Shown: piece by piece, positions 8,909 to 18,781 of the stretch
How positions within the stretch are numbered: position 1 is the stretch's first letter
Layout of the letters: each line of letters opens with the position of its first letter
NCBI RefSeq assembly: GCF_001507435.1
Contig: NZ_LMWH01000139.1
Location: 73,973 to 137,972 of the forward strand
Source: Streptomyces sp. NRRL F-5122
GTDB taxonomy: Bacteria > Actinomycetota > Actinomycetes > Streptomycetales > Streptomycetaceae
Direction of reading: 5' to 3'
Length of the DNA: 64,000 nucleotides
Notes under the pieces: generated by a model
Seen by the model: the letters and a program-made list of their open reading frames with translations, nothing else
Told to the model about the DNA's origin: nothing
Databases searched by the model: none
Made by a program: the position numbers and the translations under genes

Positions 8909-11254
8909 TCAGCCGCCCAGGATCGTGCGCAGGTCGGCGGCGTTGGCCTCGGTGACCTTCCACAGCTCCTGCTGGCGTCCGTGCACGTCGGCCACGGTCT
9001 TGGCGTGGTCCGTGAGCAGGTCGCGGGAGCGCTCCACCAGCCGGTCGGCGAGATGGCGGTCGTGCACCGAGACGCCCCACTCGGGCCGGTCGATGTCGCG
9101 GAGGAAGTACGTCATCTTCGGGTGCGAGATCAGACTGATGATGGGCGTGCCGCAGCCGAACGGGATCATGCCGGCGTGGCCCCGCATGCCGATGACCAGC
9201 TTGGTGCGGGCGTACAGGTCGCGGATCTCGTCGTTCTCGAAGTCGTACATCGGGATGACGGGCATCGACACGCCGTGCTCGCGGCGCAGGTCGAAGGCGA
9301 GCTTCTCGTCGTCGAGCGAGTGCGCCACGCACTTGACCTCGGCGAGCTTCCCCAGGTCCTTGACGGCCTTGGCCATCTGGGCGAGGAAGTAGCCGTAGTC
9401 GTGGCCGAAGCGCAGGCCCGCGCGGTCGTAGGCGGCGTTGATGAGGATGGTGTCCTCACGGCTCGCCGGGTCCTGCCAGTTCGCGACGAGTTGGCGGGTG
9501 ACCGTGGTCGGGCAGGGCTGGAAGCGCACCTTGTCGTGCAGGTGCTCCGGCAGCATCGAACGGACCTTGGCGATGGAGCCGTGGTTGCGCAGGCCGAAGA
9601 AGGACGAGCGCTCCACCAGCAGCCGCAGCGAACTGCGGAACCGCTCCGCCCGGTAGGACTGGCCGTCGAAGGCGTTGAAGCCGACGGCGTAGACCGCGAT
9701 GGGCACGTCGATGCGGTCGAGCAGCTCGTCCGGGACGTTCCACTGCCAGGCGCTGTTGCCGTTCGGCATGGTGTCCGGGATGAACAGGCCACCGCCGCCG
9801 ATGACCATGCCCCTGCGGGCGTTCACGCGCTCCAGAGCCGCCTCGTCGAACAGGCGGTGCGCGTGGACGGAGTGCCAGCGGCGGGCGCCGGTGTCCGGGT
9901 CGAAGGCGAGGCGGACGCTCTCCGGGAGCAGCTTGTCCCCGGCGTTGCCCTGGCGGTCCATGTAGAACGCGACGTGCGCGAGCTGGTCCTCGGGGCTGCC
10001 GGCGGACTGGGCCGGGACACCGACGGTGCGCTGGTGCCAGATGCGGCTCGCCCGGTGCGTGGGGTCGACACCGAGCCCGGCGAGGGCGTACTTCTGCGCG
10101 CCGGTGTCGTCGCCGTGCACCCAGGAGATCTGGGCCAGCCGGGAGAAGGCGGTGGCGGCCCGGTTGGGGGCGGCCGTCGCCAGCAGCAGATGGGCGCGGG
10201 CCTCCTCGTAGCGGGAGACGCTCATCAGGGCGTTGCCGTACACCTCGTGCGGCCACGCCTCGTCGACGGGGAGGTGGACCTGCTCCAGGATGTCGACGGC
10301 GGCCTGGTAGTCGCCGGCGCCGATGTGGGCGAGGCCGACGCGGCGGGCGGTGTCGACGTCACCGGTGCGCCCGACGTGCGCGGTGCCGTAGTGGATCAGC
10401 AGGTCGGGGTGGGCCGGGTCGCCCTTCTCGATGAAGGCGGCGTGCAGCTCGGCGTCGGTGATGTCGAACTCGGCCCAGCGTGCCTGCGCCTGGCTGTACC
10501 CGTACTCGCCGCCCTGCCAGGGCTTGTGGCGGCCGGTGAAGTGCAGGATCGCGGTCTCGTCGGGGACCGGGAGGTCGCCGGACAGGCGCCGCTTGACGTA
10601 GTTGTACTTGGGGTCGAGGTCGACGAAGTCGCCGTCGAGCAGGGCGTTGAGAATGCCCTGGTCGTGCTTGTCGAGCTCGTAGCGGCCGCTGCGGCCGATC
10701 TCGTCGAGCTTCGCGCAGAACTCGTCGCTCAGGTACTCCTTCTGGATGACGAGGAGTCCGCTGTTGAGCATGCGGGTCTTGTCGCCGTAGAAGAACTGCG
10801 GGACGGCGGCCAGGCCCTCGCGCAGCGCGAGCAGTTCGGTGATCGGGTTGAGGATCACCATGTCGGTGTCCAGGGTGATCACGGTGTCGTAGTCGCGGAT
10901 GCGGAAGACGTCGAGGATGAAGTACGCCTTGCGGACCAGGTAGTTGTCCTGGTCGCCCTTGACGTAGCTGTCGTAGTGGTCGGCGTCGACACGGCGGAAC
11001 TGCACCCGCGGGTGCAGGGCGCGGATGGCGGCGACGGATGCCGGGCGCAGATCGTCGTGCAGGACGATGAAGTCCTCGCACACGTCCGGGTTGGACAGCG
11101 CGAGCGAGCGCAGCAGCACAAGGAAGCCGGGCAGGTAGTTCTCGTCGACGAAGCTCGCGAAGGCGACACGGCGCTTGCCGGTCAGCGCGCGGGCGGAGTC
11201 GTCGCCGGCGGTGGGGCGGGAGTCGGCCGCCGCGGATATCGGTGTCGTGGTCAT
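8909..11254 (-). CDS. GT8 glycosyltransferase fused to a polysaccharide pyruvyl transferase
   Basis: A 781-residue protein with two catalytic domains. Residues ~28-285 are a GT8 domain: RVAFASFVDENYLPGFLVL at the start, the DTD metal motif at 129-131, and a later HFTGRHKPW like the HxxGxxKPW motif of glycogenin-type enzymes. Residues ~290-430 look like helical tetratricopeptide-type repeats (AYNAL/EARAHLLLAT-like). From ~445 the sequence is a polysaccharide pyruvyl transferase (RQGNAGDKLLPES, then MVIGGGGLFIPD and IVIGMRGHAGMIPFG-like C-terminal segment). It may add a hexose and ketal pyruvate in one polymer. The ATG at 11254 overlaps the upstream TGA (ATGA). Confidence 0.85.
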   Translation of the reverse strand: MTTTPISAAADSRPTAGDDSARALTGKRRVAFASFVDENYLPGFLVLLRSLALSNPDVCEDFIVLHDDLRPASVAAIRALHPRVQFRRVDADHYDSYVKGDQDNYLVRKAYFILDVFRIRDYDTVITLDTDMVILNPITELLALREGLAAVPQFFYGDKTRMLNSGLLVIQKEYLSDEFCAKLDEIGRSGRYELDKHDQGILNALLDGDFVDLDPKYNYVKRRLSGDLPVPDETAILHFTGRHKPWQGGEYGYSQAQARWAEFDITDAELHAAFIEKGDPAHPDLLIHYGTAHVGRTGDVDTARRVGLAHIGAGDYQAAVDILEQVHLPVDEAWPHEVYGNALMSVSRYEEARAHLLLATAAPNRAATAFSRLAQISWVHGDDTGAQKYALAGLGVDPTHRASRIWHQRTVGVPAQSAGSPEDQLAHVAFYMDRQGNAGDKLLPESVRLAFDPDTGARRWHSVHAHRLFDEAALERVNARRGMVIGGGGLFIPDTMPNGNSAWQWNVPDELLDRIDVPIAVYAVGFNAFDGQSYRAERFRSSLRLLVERSSFFGLRNHGSIAKVRSMLPEHLHDKVRFQPCPTTVTRQLVANWQDPASREDTILINAAYDRAGLRFGHDYGYFLAQMAKAVKDLGKLAEVKCVAHSLDDEKLAFDLRREHGVSMPVIPMYDFENDEIRDLYARTKLVIGMRGHAGMIPFGCGTPIISLISHPKMTYFLRDIDRPEWGVSVHDRHLADRLVERSRDLLTDHAKTVADVHGRQQELWKVTEANAADLRTILGG

Positions 11255-12759
11255 CGCAGGGAAATCCTCATGCCGGAGACGCTCTGGGCCCGTTCCATGA
11301 CCCACGCCTTCTCGCTGCCGTATTCGTGCACGTTGGTGATGGCCAGCTTCATCGCCTCCGGGATGCGGTACGCGCCGCTCTCGTAGAAGTCGAAGCCGAT
11401 CAGGTCGAGCGTGGGGCTGACATCGAGGTAGTCGAGCAGCCAGAGCATGTTGAAGCCGGAGGTCGGGATCGCGGCGAACTGCTCGGTGGTCAGGGCGCCG
11501 ATGTTGCGGACGGGCCAGCGCAGCGACTCGTCACCGACGTACGTCTGCGCGCCCGGGACGAGCTTGTTGCGCACGGAGTACTTCCAGTCGGGCGAGTTGC
11601 CGCCGAAGACGAGCCGGATGTCGACGGGCTTGTCCCAGTTGAAGGCGTGCTTGTGGATCGTCACGTGGATGTCGGTCCGCTTGCCCGTGTGGGCCGGGTC
11701 GATCCTGTACGAGTTGAAGCGCACGACCAGGTCGTAGTCGTCGATCTGCGAGCCCATCGAGGACTCGCCCACCTTGCCGGAGTTGGCGATGAGGCAGATG
11801 GACTTGCCGGCGATCCGGTTGCGGAACTCGCCGAGGCTGAGCCACTGCACGCCCCCGAACATGGGGTCCGGGACGGGGCCGCGCATACGGTTGCGGCGCG
11901 CGGCGGCGTACAGCGCGATGGCCTGGATGAGTTCGGGGGTGGGCCGGGTGTGCAGCTCGGTGCTGAGGTCCAGGTACTGCCCGATGGCTTCCTGGATCTC
12001 CTGCTCGGGGACCTCGGCGCTGTCCATGGCGAGCAGTGCGCCGACGAGGCGTGCCTGGGCGCCGGCCCAGTCGCCGAGGGCGTGCGCGGCGAGACCTTCG
12101 GCCCACATGTCGGTGGCGGGGCCGCCGGCGAACCGGGCGGAGTCGGGGACGGCGCCCGCGAGGACGGTCAGCAGTTCGGCGCGGGCCGTGTTCGCCGCCT
12201 TGATGCCGGCGAGCCGCGCCCGGACGCCGTAACCGTCCTCGGTGGTCAGCTCCAGGTAGCGCTCGAAGGCATCGGCCGCGGCGGCCGGACGCCCGATGGC
12301 CTCCAGCAGACGGCCGCGCAGCCGCCAGCCGGCGCGGGAGTTCTTGCGCTGGGTCAGAACCGTGTCGCTGATCAGCAGTGTGAGGTTCAGCTCGTCGTCG
12401 TAGCCGCAGTCGAGCGCCTTGTTGCCGACGGCGAGGAGCGCGTCGAGCATCTTGTTGCTCATGCCCCCGCCGACGACCTTGGCACCACGGCGCAGCAGGC
12501 TGCCCGCGCCCGAGGGCGCGGGCGAGGGCTGGTCCTCACCGGCGGCGACCAGGGCGAGCAGCTGGCGCAGCGCTTCGGCGAGGGCTGTTCGGCGGGTGTC
12601 CAGGCTGCCGACCAGTTTGCCGCTGTGCACGGCACAGGCACGCAGGCAGTCGTCCAGCTCGGTCGGCTTGGGCTGAGCGGTCGGCGCCCCGAAGCCCGCT
12701 GGCTCCGACACGGGCCCCCCGGGCCGGGGACGTGTCCATCTACTGCCAACCCTCGTCAT
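11251..12759 (-). CDS. GT29 (eukaryotic-type sialyltransferase)-like protein
   Basis: A 502-residue protein. Residues 1-310 are helical and alanine-rich, perhaps repeat-like. Residues 320-352 resemble the sialyl L-motif (ICLIANSGKVGESS, then DDYDLVVRFN), 431-457 the S-motif (IPTSGFNMLWLLDYL), and H478-x4-E483 fits the VS motif. These motifs bind CMP-sialic acid and supply the catalytic histidine in animal sialyltransferases. Bacterial GT29-like proteins are known but less common than GT38/52/80. No signal peptide or membrane helix is seen, so it acts in the cytoplasm. The ATG at 12759 has AGGAG six bases upstream. It is the first gene of a leftward three-gene operon. Confidence 0.8.
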   Translation of the reverse strand: MTRVGSRWTRPRPGGPVSEPAGFGAPTAQPKPTELDDCLRACAVHSGKLVGSLDTRRTALAEALRQLLALVAAGEDQPSPAPSGAGSLLRRGAKVVGGGMSNKMLDALLAVGNKALDCGYDDELNLTLLISDTVLTQRKNSRAGWRLRGRLLEAIGRPAAAADAFERYLELTTEDGYGVRARLAGIKAANTARAELLTVLAGAVPDSARFAGGPATDMWAEGLAAHALGDWAGAQARLVGALLAMDSAEVPEQEIQEAIGQYLDLSTELHTRPTPELIQAIALYAAARRNRMRGPVPDPMFGGVQWLSLGEFRNRIAGKSICLIANSGKVGESSMGSQIDDYDLVVRFNSYRIDPAHTGKRTDIHVTIHKHAFNWDKPVDIRLVFGGNSPDWKYSVRNKLVPGAQTYVGDESLRWPVRNIGALTTEQFAAIPTSGFNMLWLLDYLDVSPTLDLIGFDFYESGAYRIPEAMKLAITNVHEYGSEKAWVMERAQSVSGMRISLR

Positions 12760-13006
12760 GGTTCTCCTGCAAGGTGTGAAAAAGGTACGAAATCGCCAAG
12801 CCCTGGGGGGAAGGTTGGGGAACAGTAAGAAACCAATACGACGTGAAGATGAACCCCTCGGGTCTTGCGGGCAAATGCTGATCCCGTCGAACAGATTCGC
12901 TCAGGGTGAGGTCATAGAGTCTCGATAGACGACTTTCATTTGACCCGGGCGCATTCGGTCAGAAGTGAGCAGAACGGAGCCCGCGGCGGATCTTCAAGGG
13001 GTATCA
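12760..13006. promoter_or_regulatory. Divergent promoter region
   Basis: This 247-bp non-coding gap separates the leftward GT29 operon from the rightward acyltransferase. It is less GC-rich than the flanking genes, with CAAGGTGTGAAAAAGG near the GT29 start and a TTGACC at 12944-12949 upstream of the acyltransferase. No convincing -10 partner or palindrome was found. Confidence 0.4.
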
Positions 13007-14164
13007 GTGACCGAAACGGTCGTCAGCACAGCGAAACAGCAATCCGCCGTGGCCGCCCGTCCCGAAGAGCGGCGCGTCACGCCCGCACAGCCGAAGGCGA
13101 AGAGGTCCGGTGGCCGCCTGCGCGCCCTCGACGGGCTGCGGCTGGTGGCCGCGCTGATGGTTGCTCTGTATCACTACGGGGGACGCGGCGGCGAGATCAC
13201 CGCCGCGTGGGGCACGTCACCGAAGACGCAGTTCCCCGTGCTGCACTCGTGGTTTTCCTATGGCTGCCTCGGCGTCCAGGTCTTTTTCGTGATCAGCGGC
13301 TTCGTCATATGCATGAGCGGCTGGGGACGCCCCCTCCGCTCGTTCTTCGCCTCCCGGGCGTCACGCCTGCTGCCCGCCTACTGGGCGGCGGTCCTCCTCG
13401 TGACGTTCGCGTTTGCCCTGCCGACGGTCGCCTACAAGGCGCTGTCGCCCAGTGACGTGCTGGTGAACCTGACGATGCTCCAGATGCCGCTCGGCGTCGA
13501 CCGGGTCCTCGGTGTGTGCTGGACGCTGTGGGCGGAGGTCCGCTTCTACGCCCTGTTCGCGCTGTGCATCGTGCTGCCGGGCGCCAGCCGCCGGCGCGTG
13601 ATCCTCTTCTGCGCCGGCTGGACCCTGGCGGCCGCGATCACCCAGTCGTCCAAGGACGCACTGCTGAACGTGATCCTGATGCCCGAGTACGCGCCCTTCT
13701 TCATCGGCGGTGTCGGCCTGTACCTGGTGCACCGCAACCGCAAGGACGCCTACGCCTGGGGCATCGTGGCCGTGAACTTCCTGATCGGGCAGCACTACGC
13801 GGTGCGGGACCTGTGGAACGCCTCGGACCCGAACGCCTTCGCCCACCGCACCTCCCTCGGCATCACGCTGATCGTCGCCTTCGGCTTCGTGGCGGTCGCG
13901 GCGATCGCGCTGGGCTGGCTGGACTGGGCGAACTGGCGCTGGCTGACGGTCGCCGGCGCACTGACCTACCCCTTCTACCTGGTCCACGAGCACCTCGGCT
14001 GGGTCGTCGTCAGGACGCTGCACCGGAGCCTGCACATCCCGTCGTACGCCACCTTCCTGCTGACGATCGCCTCGATGCTGCTGCTGGCGTGGCTGCTGAA
14101 CCGCTACATCGAGAACTGGCTGACGCCGAAGCTGCGCGCCGCGTTGTCGAAGCCGCTGGCGTAG
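13007..14164 (+). CDS. Acyltransferase 3 family membrane protein
   Basis: A 385-residue integral membrane protein of the OafA/acyltransferase-3 type, which transfers acyl (often acetyl) groups to exported sugars. LRALDGLRLVAALMVALYHY contains the first helix and its conserved histidine. VFFVISGFVI in the second helix and SRASRLLPAYW are family hallmarks. About ten helices are visible and it ends with a short basic tail. The GTG at 13007 is chosen because AAGGGG lies five bases upstream; a GTG at 12965 is in frame but lacks such a site. Its location suggests O-acylation of the wall polymer. Confidence 0.88.
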   Translation: MTETVVSTAKQQSAVAARPEERRVTPAQPKAKRSGGRLRALDGLRLVAALMVALYHYGGRGGEITAAWGTSPKTQFPVLHSWFSYGCLGVQVFFVISGFVICMSGWGRPLRSFFASRASRLLPAYWAAVLLVTFAFALPTVAYKALSPSDVLVNLTMLQMPLGVDRVLGVCWTLWAEVRFYALFALCIVLPGASRRRVILFCAGWTLAAAITQSSKDALLNVILMPEYAPFFIGGVGLYLVHRNRKDAYAWGIVAVNFLIGQHYAVRDLWNASDPNAFAHRTSLGITLIVAFGFVAVAAIALGWLDWANWRWLTVAGALTYPFYLVHEHLGWVVVRTLHRSLHIPSYATFLLTIASMLLLAWLLNRYIENWLTPKLRAALSKPLA

Positions 14165-14179
14165 CCGCCCGCCCCGCCC

Positions 14180-14218
14180 GACGTGAGGGGCACCCCGCCA
14201 CGGGGTGCCCCTCACGTC
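14180..14218. terminator. Bidirectional terminator with 17-bp perfect stem
   Basis: GACGTGAGGGGCACCCC pairs perfectly with GGGGTGCCCCTCACGTC around the loop GCCAC. It sits between the convergent acyltransferase and TetR genes, two bases from the TetR stop codon. Confidence 0.88.
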
Positions 14219-14220
14219 GT

Positions 14221-14898
14221 TCAGCGACCGGTGCCGTCCGCCTCGCCCCGAAGGGTGAGCCCGATGCCCTCGATCACCGCCCTGAGTCCGGCCTCGAAGC
14301 CCTGGCCGTGCTCCTGGAACATCTCGCGGCCCGCCTCCGCCGCCAGCGGGTAGGCCGCCAGGCGCTCGGCGCGGGCGTCGAGGTCGTAGCCCTCCGCACC
14401 GGAGGCCGGGTCGGGCCCCATGGCCTGCTCCTCGATGACGTAGCCGATCGTGTAGCTGTACGCCGTGAACCAGGCGCGCGCCGCGCCGCCCGGGGTGAAT
14501 CCGGCCCCGGTGAGCAGGCGCAGATTCGCCTCCATCGGCTCGGCGTAGGACATGTCCGTGAACCGCGTGCCCGCGTAGACCTTGGCACCGTCCCGATAGC
14601 GCAGCAGATGCTCGCGCAGAGCGCTCATCCGCTGGAAGAACACATCCCGCCACGCCAGGTCCGGCGCGTCCGGCTGCGCGGCGAAACCGTCGGACATGCG
14701 CCGCAGCATCTCCGTCGCCATCTCGTCCAGCAGCGCCTGCTTGTTCTTGAAGTGCCAGTACAGGGCGGGCGCCTGCACGTTCAGCTCCTTGGCGATGGCG
14801 CGGAGCGTCAGGCCCTCGAGCCCCACCTCGTTGAGCAGCCCCAGGGCCGCCTCCGCCACCTGCCTTCTGTCCAGTTTCGGACCTCTCTGCGCAGCCAC
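14221..14898 (-). CDS. TetR-family repressor of the adjacent monooxygenase
   Basis: A 225-residue TetR regulator. The N-terminal helix-turn-helix includes LTLRAIAKELNVQAPALYWH with the usual YWHFKNK recognition end. The C-terminal half resembles the TetR-class ligand domain (TetR_C type), suggesting a small aromatic or polyketide-like ligand. The start is the GTG at 14898, just before the recognisable domain; upstream is the operator region, not coding sequence. It is divergent from the flavin monooxygenase, with two near-identical operators between them, so it very likely represses both genes. Confidence 0.88.
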   Translation of the reverse strand: MAAQRGPKLDRRQVAEAALGLLNEVGLEGLTLRAIAKELNVQAPALYWHFKNKQALLDEMATEMLRRMSDGFAAQPDAPDLAWRDVFFQRMSALREHLLRYRDGAKVYAGTRFTDMSYAEPMEANLRLLTGAGFTPGGAARAWFTAYSYTIGYVIEEQAMGPDPASGAEGYDLDARAERLAAYPLAAEAGREMFQEHGQGFEAGLRAVIEGIGLTLRGEADGTGR

Positions 14899-14907
14899 GC
14901 TTGACAG

Positions 14908-14922
14908 TTTAACGCCGTTAAG
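14908..14922. promoter_or_regulatory. TetR operator, promoter-proximal copy
   Basis: TTTAACGCCGTTAAG is an inverted repeat (TTAAC-N3-GTTAA) nearly identical to the site at 14945. It follows a -35-like TTGACA at 14901-14906 by one base. Centres of the two sites are 37 bp apart. Confidence 0.75.
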
Positions 14923-14944
14923 GACACGCTTGCGGACAACGCAA

Positions 14945-14959
14945 CTTAACAACGTTAAG
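14945..14959. promoter_or_regulatory. TetR operator overlapping the monooxygenase ribosome site
   Basis: CTTAACAACGTTAAG is a complete palindrome around a central base triplet. Its right edge runs into the AAGGAGG ribosome-binding site of the monooxygenase, so repressor bound here would block transcription leaving the promoter. Confidence 0.75.
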
Positions 14960-14968
14960 GAGGCAGCC

Positions 14969-16378
14969 ATGGACACCGAGAGCACCGAGGTCGCCGTCGT
15001 CGGCGCCGGGCCCACCGGGCTCGCGCTCGCGGTCGACCTCGCCCGGCGTGGCGTGGACGCCGTGGTCCTCGAGCGCGCAGAAGCCCTCTTCCCCGGTTCC
15101 CGGGGCAAGGGCATCCAGCCGCGCACGATGGAGGTCCTCGACGACCTCGGCGTGCTCGACGCGATCCGTGCGGCGGGCGGCCCCTATCCGGTCGGGATGA
15201 TCTGGCAGGACGGCCACCGGACGGGCGAGCACCGGATGTTCGAGCCGGCCGAGGCGAGCGAGGACGCGCCGTACAACGAGCCGTGGATGGTGCCGCAGTG
15301 GCGGACCCAGGAGATCCTGCACGCCCGCCTGGAGGAGCTGGGCGGACGGGTCGCCTTCGGCCGGGAGGTCGTCGGCCTCGAACAGCACCCGGCCGGGGTG
15401 AGCGCGCATCTCGCCTCCGGAGCCCCGGTGCGCGCCCGATACGTCGTCGCGGCCGACGGCGGGCGGTCGGCCGTGCGCCGGGCGCTCGGCATCGGCATGA
15501 CCGGCGAGGCCGTCGACCCGAACCCGACCCTTGTGGCGGACGTGCGCGTAAGCGGCCTGGACCGCGACAACTGGCACATCTTCCCGCCCGGTGCCGACGG
15601 CGAGGGGTTCCTCGCCCTCTGTCCGCTGGCACGCACCGAGGACTTCCAACTCGTCGCGCGGTTCCCGGAGGCCACGACGCCCGACCTGTCCCTCGACGGC
15701 ATCCGCAAGGTCGTGGCCGCCCGATCCCATCTCGCCCCCGAGGACGTGACCGAGGTGCGCTGGGCCTCGGACTTCCGGCCGCGGGCGGCCCTCGCGGACC
15801 GGTTCCGCGAGGGGCGGGTCTTCCTCGCCGGTGACGCGGCCCACATCCACTCGCCGGCGGGCGGCCAGGGTCTGAACACCAGCGTCCAGGACGCCTACAA
15901 CCTGGGCTGGAAGCTGGGAGCCGTGCTGCGGGACGGTGCGGCGCAGTCGCTTCTGGACAGCTACGAGGAGGAACGGCGGCCCGTCGCGGCGGACGTCCTC
16001 GGTCTGTCCACGCGCGTGCACCGCGGCGAGACAAGGCGGGGCGAGGCGACCCGGCAGCTCGGGATCGGGTACCGGGATTCGCCGCTCACGGCGGAGACCC
16101 GGAGGGCCCCGGGCCGGGTCCGGGCGGGCGACCGCGCACCGGACGCGACGGTGGACGGCGTGCGGCTCTTCGACGCCTTCCGCGGCCCGCACTGGACGCT
16201 GCTGGCCCTCGGTACGCCGGCGCCGGCGACCCCGGAACGGGTGCGGGTGGTCCACGGCCCGGCCCACGGGTCCTACGGGACCGGCCTGTTCCTGGTCCGG
16301 CCCGACGGTCACGTCGGCTGGGGCGGCGACTCGGCGGACGGACTCGCGGACTACCTCACGCGGTTCGGCCTGCGGTAG
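14969..16378 (+). CDS. FAD-dependent aromatic monooxygenase
   Basis: A 469-residue class A flavin hydroxylase (PheA/TfdB-like). VAVVGAGPTGLALAVDLARR near the N-terminus is the FAD ADP-binding motif. ADGGRSAVRRALG near residue 155 is the DG motif and VFLAGDAAHIHSPAGGQG near 285 the GD motif. The C-terminal thioredoxin-like part is short. Such enzymes hydroxylate phenols, polyketides or antibiotics such as rifampicin and tetracycline; which one is unknown. The ATG at 14969 follows AAGGAGG. TetR control suggests induction by its substrate, in detoxification or catabolism. Confidence 0.9.
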   Translation: MDTESTEVAVVGAGPTGLALAVDLARRGVDAVVLERAEALFPGSRGKGIQPRTMEVLDDLGVLDAIRAAGGPYPVGMIWQDGHRTGEHRMFEPAEASEDAPYNEPWMVPQWRTQEILHARLEELGGRVAFGREVVGLEQHPAGVSAHLASGAPVRARYVVAADGGRSAVRRALGIGMTGEAVDPNPTLVADVRVSGLDRDNWHIFPPGADGEGFLALCPLARTEDFQLVARFPEATTPDLSLDGIRKVVAARSHLAPEDVTEVRWASDFRPRAALADRFREGRVFLAGDAAHIHSPAGGQGLNTSVQDAYNLGWKLGAVLRDGAAQSLLDSYEEERRPVAADVLGLSTRVHRGETRRGEATRQLGIGYRDSPLTAETRRAPGRVRAGDRAPDATVDGVRLFDAFRGPHWTLLALGTPAPATPERVRVVHGPAHGSYGTGLFLVRPDGHVGWGGDSADGLADYLTRFGLR

Positions 16379-16385
16379 CCGGCGG

Positions 16386-17039
16386 CTACGCGCTCGCGAG
16401 CGACAGCTTCACCGCGAAGCCGAGGAAGAGGGCGCCCGCGGCGGAAGTGGCCCCCGCCGACAGCCGCTTGCGGCGACGGAAGGCATCCGCGAGTCGTGTG
16501 CCGCTGAAGATCAGGGCGCTGAGGTAGAGGCAGCTGGCGAGCTGGGCAAAGGCGCCGAGCACCACGAAGGAGAGCGCCGGATAGGCGTACCCGGGATCGA
16601 CGAACTGCACGAAGAAGGCGACGAAGAACAGGATCGCCTTGGGGTTGAACAGGCTGACGACGAACGCCCGGCGGTAAGGCCGCTCCTCGGCGGCGGTGGC
16701 CGTCACGGCCTGTTCCGGCACGTCCCTCTCGCGTCGCGTCCGCCACATCCCCCAGGCGGTACGGAGCATTCCGAAGGCGAGCCATGTCAGATAGCCGGCG
16801 CCCGCGTACTTCACGATCCCGAACAGCACGGCGTTCGCCTGGAGCAGCGAGGCGACTCCGGCCGCGGACAGCGTCATCAGCACGGTGTCCCCGCACCAGA
16901 CGCCGGCCGCCGCGGTGTACCCGGCCCGCACACCGCGCCGGGCGGCGACGGAGAGCACGTACAGGGAGTTGGGCCCGGGGAGCAGGACGATGAGGACGAG
17001 TCCCGCCAGGTAGGTGGGGAGATCGATGACGCCGAACAT
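16386..17039 (-). CDS. LysE/RhtB-family amino acid exporter
   Basis: A 217-residue membrane protein of the LysE/LeuE group. It begins near LAGLVLIVLLPGPNSLYVLS, the LPGPNxLxV signature of the family's first helix. FNPKAILFFVAFFVQFVDP is the second signature region. About six helices are seen. The substrate is not predictable; leucine and related neutral amino acids are plausible. The ATG at 17039 lacks a clear ribosome site, and an inverted repeat lies directly upstream. It converges on the monooxygenase gene with a 7-bp gap. Confidence 0.9.
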   Translation of the reverse strand: MFGVIDLPTYLAGLVLIVLLPGPNSLYVLSVAARRGVRAGYTAAAGVWCGDTVLMTLSAAGVASLLQANAVLFGIVKYAGAGYLTWLAFGMLRTAWGMWRTRRERDVPEQAVTATAAEERPYRRAFVVSLFNPKAILFFVAFFVQFVDPGYAYPALSFVVLGAFAQLASCLYLSALIFSGTRLADAFRRRKRLSAGATSAAGALFLGFAVKLSLASA

Positions 17040-17044
17040 GGAAG

Positions 17045-17070
17045 GAGTGTCGCACGGGGGTACGACACTC
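17045..17070. promoter_or_regulatory. Inverted repeat upstream of the LysE-type gene
   Basis: GAGTGTCG and CGACACTC are perfect 8-base arms with a 10-base spacer, lying 5 bp upstream of the exporter's start codon. The position suits an operator for an unlinked regulator, or the 5' end of a very short leader. Confidence 0.5.
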
Positions 17071-17133
17071 GGCTTTCGGATTTCGCAGGACGAGACGGAC
17101 GGGTCGGTCGTCGCCGCCCGGCAGGACGCCTGC

Positions 17134-17176
17134 GGCCGGGGGGACGGACGTGCTCGGGCCGTCCGTCCCCCCGGCC
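17134..17176 (-). terminator. Terminator of the acyl-CoA mutase gene
   Basis: GGCCGGGGGGACGGACG and CGTCCGTCCCCCCGGCC make a perfect 17-bp stem around a 9-base loop. It lies 24 bp beyond the mutase stop codon. Confidence 0.85.
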
Positions 17177-17200
17177 GGCGCTGCGGACCGGTCGCCCGGC

Positions 17201-18781
<1,581 letters not shown>

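Noticed and set aside
8981..11386. An 801-codon rightward open frame.
   Set aside because: Antisense to the GT8-pyruvyltransferase fusion, with Val/Asp/Gly/Ala-rich shadow composition.
14969..16378. The flavin monooxygenase as part of a polyketide cluster.
   Set aside because: No biosynthetic genes surround it; TetR pairing and neighbours suggest a stand-alone detoxification unit.
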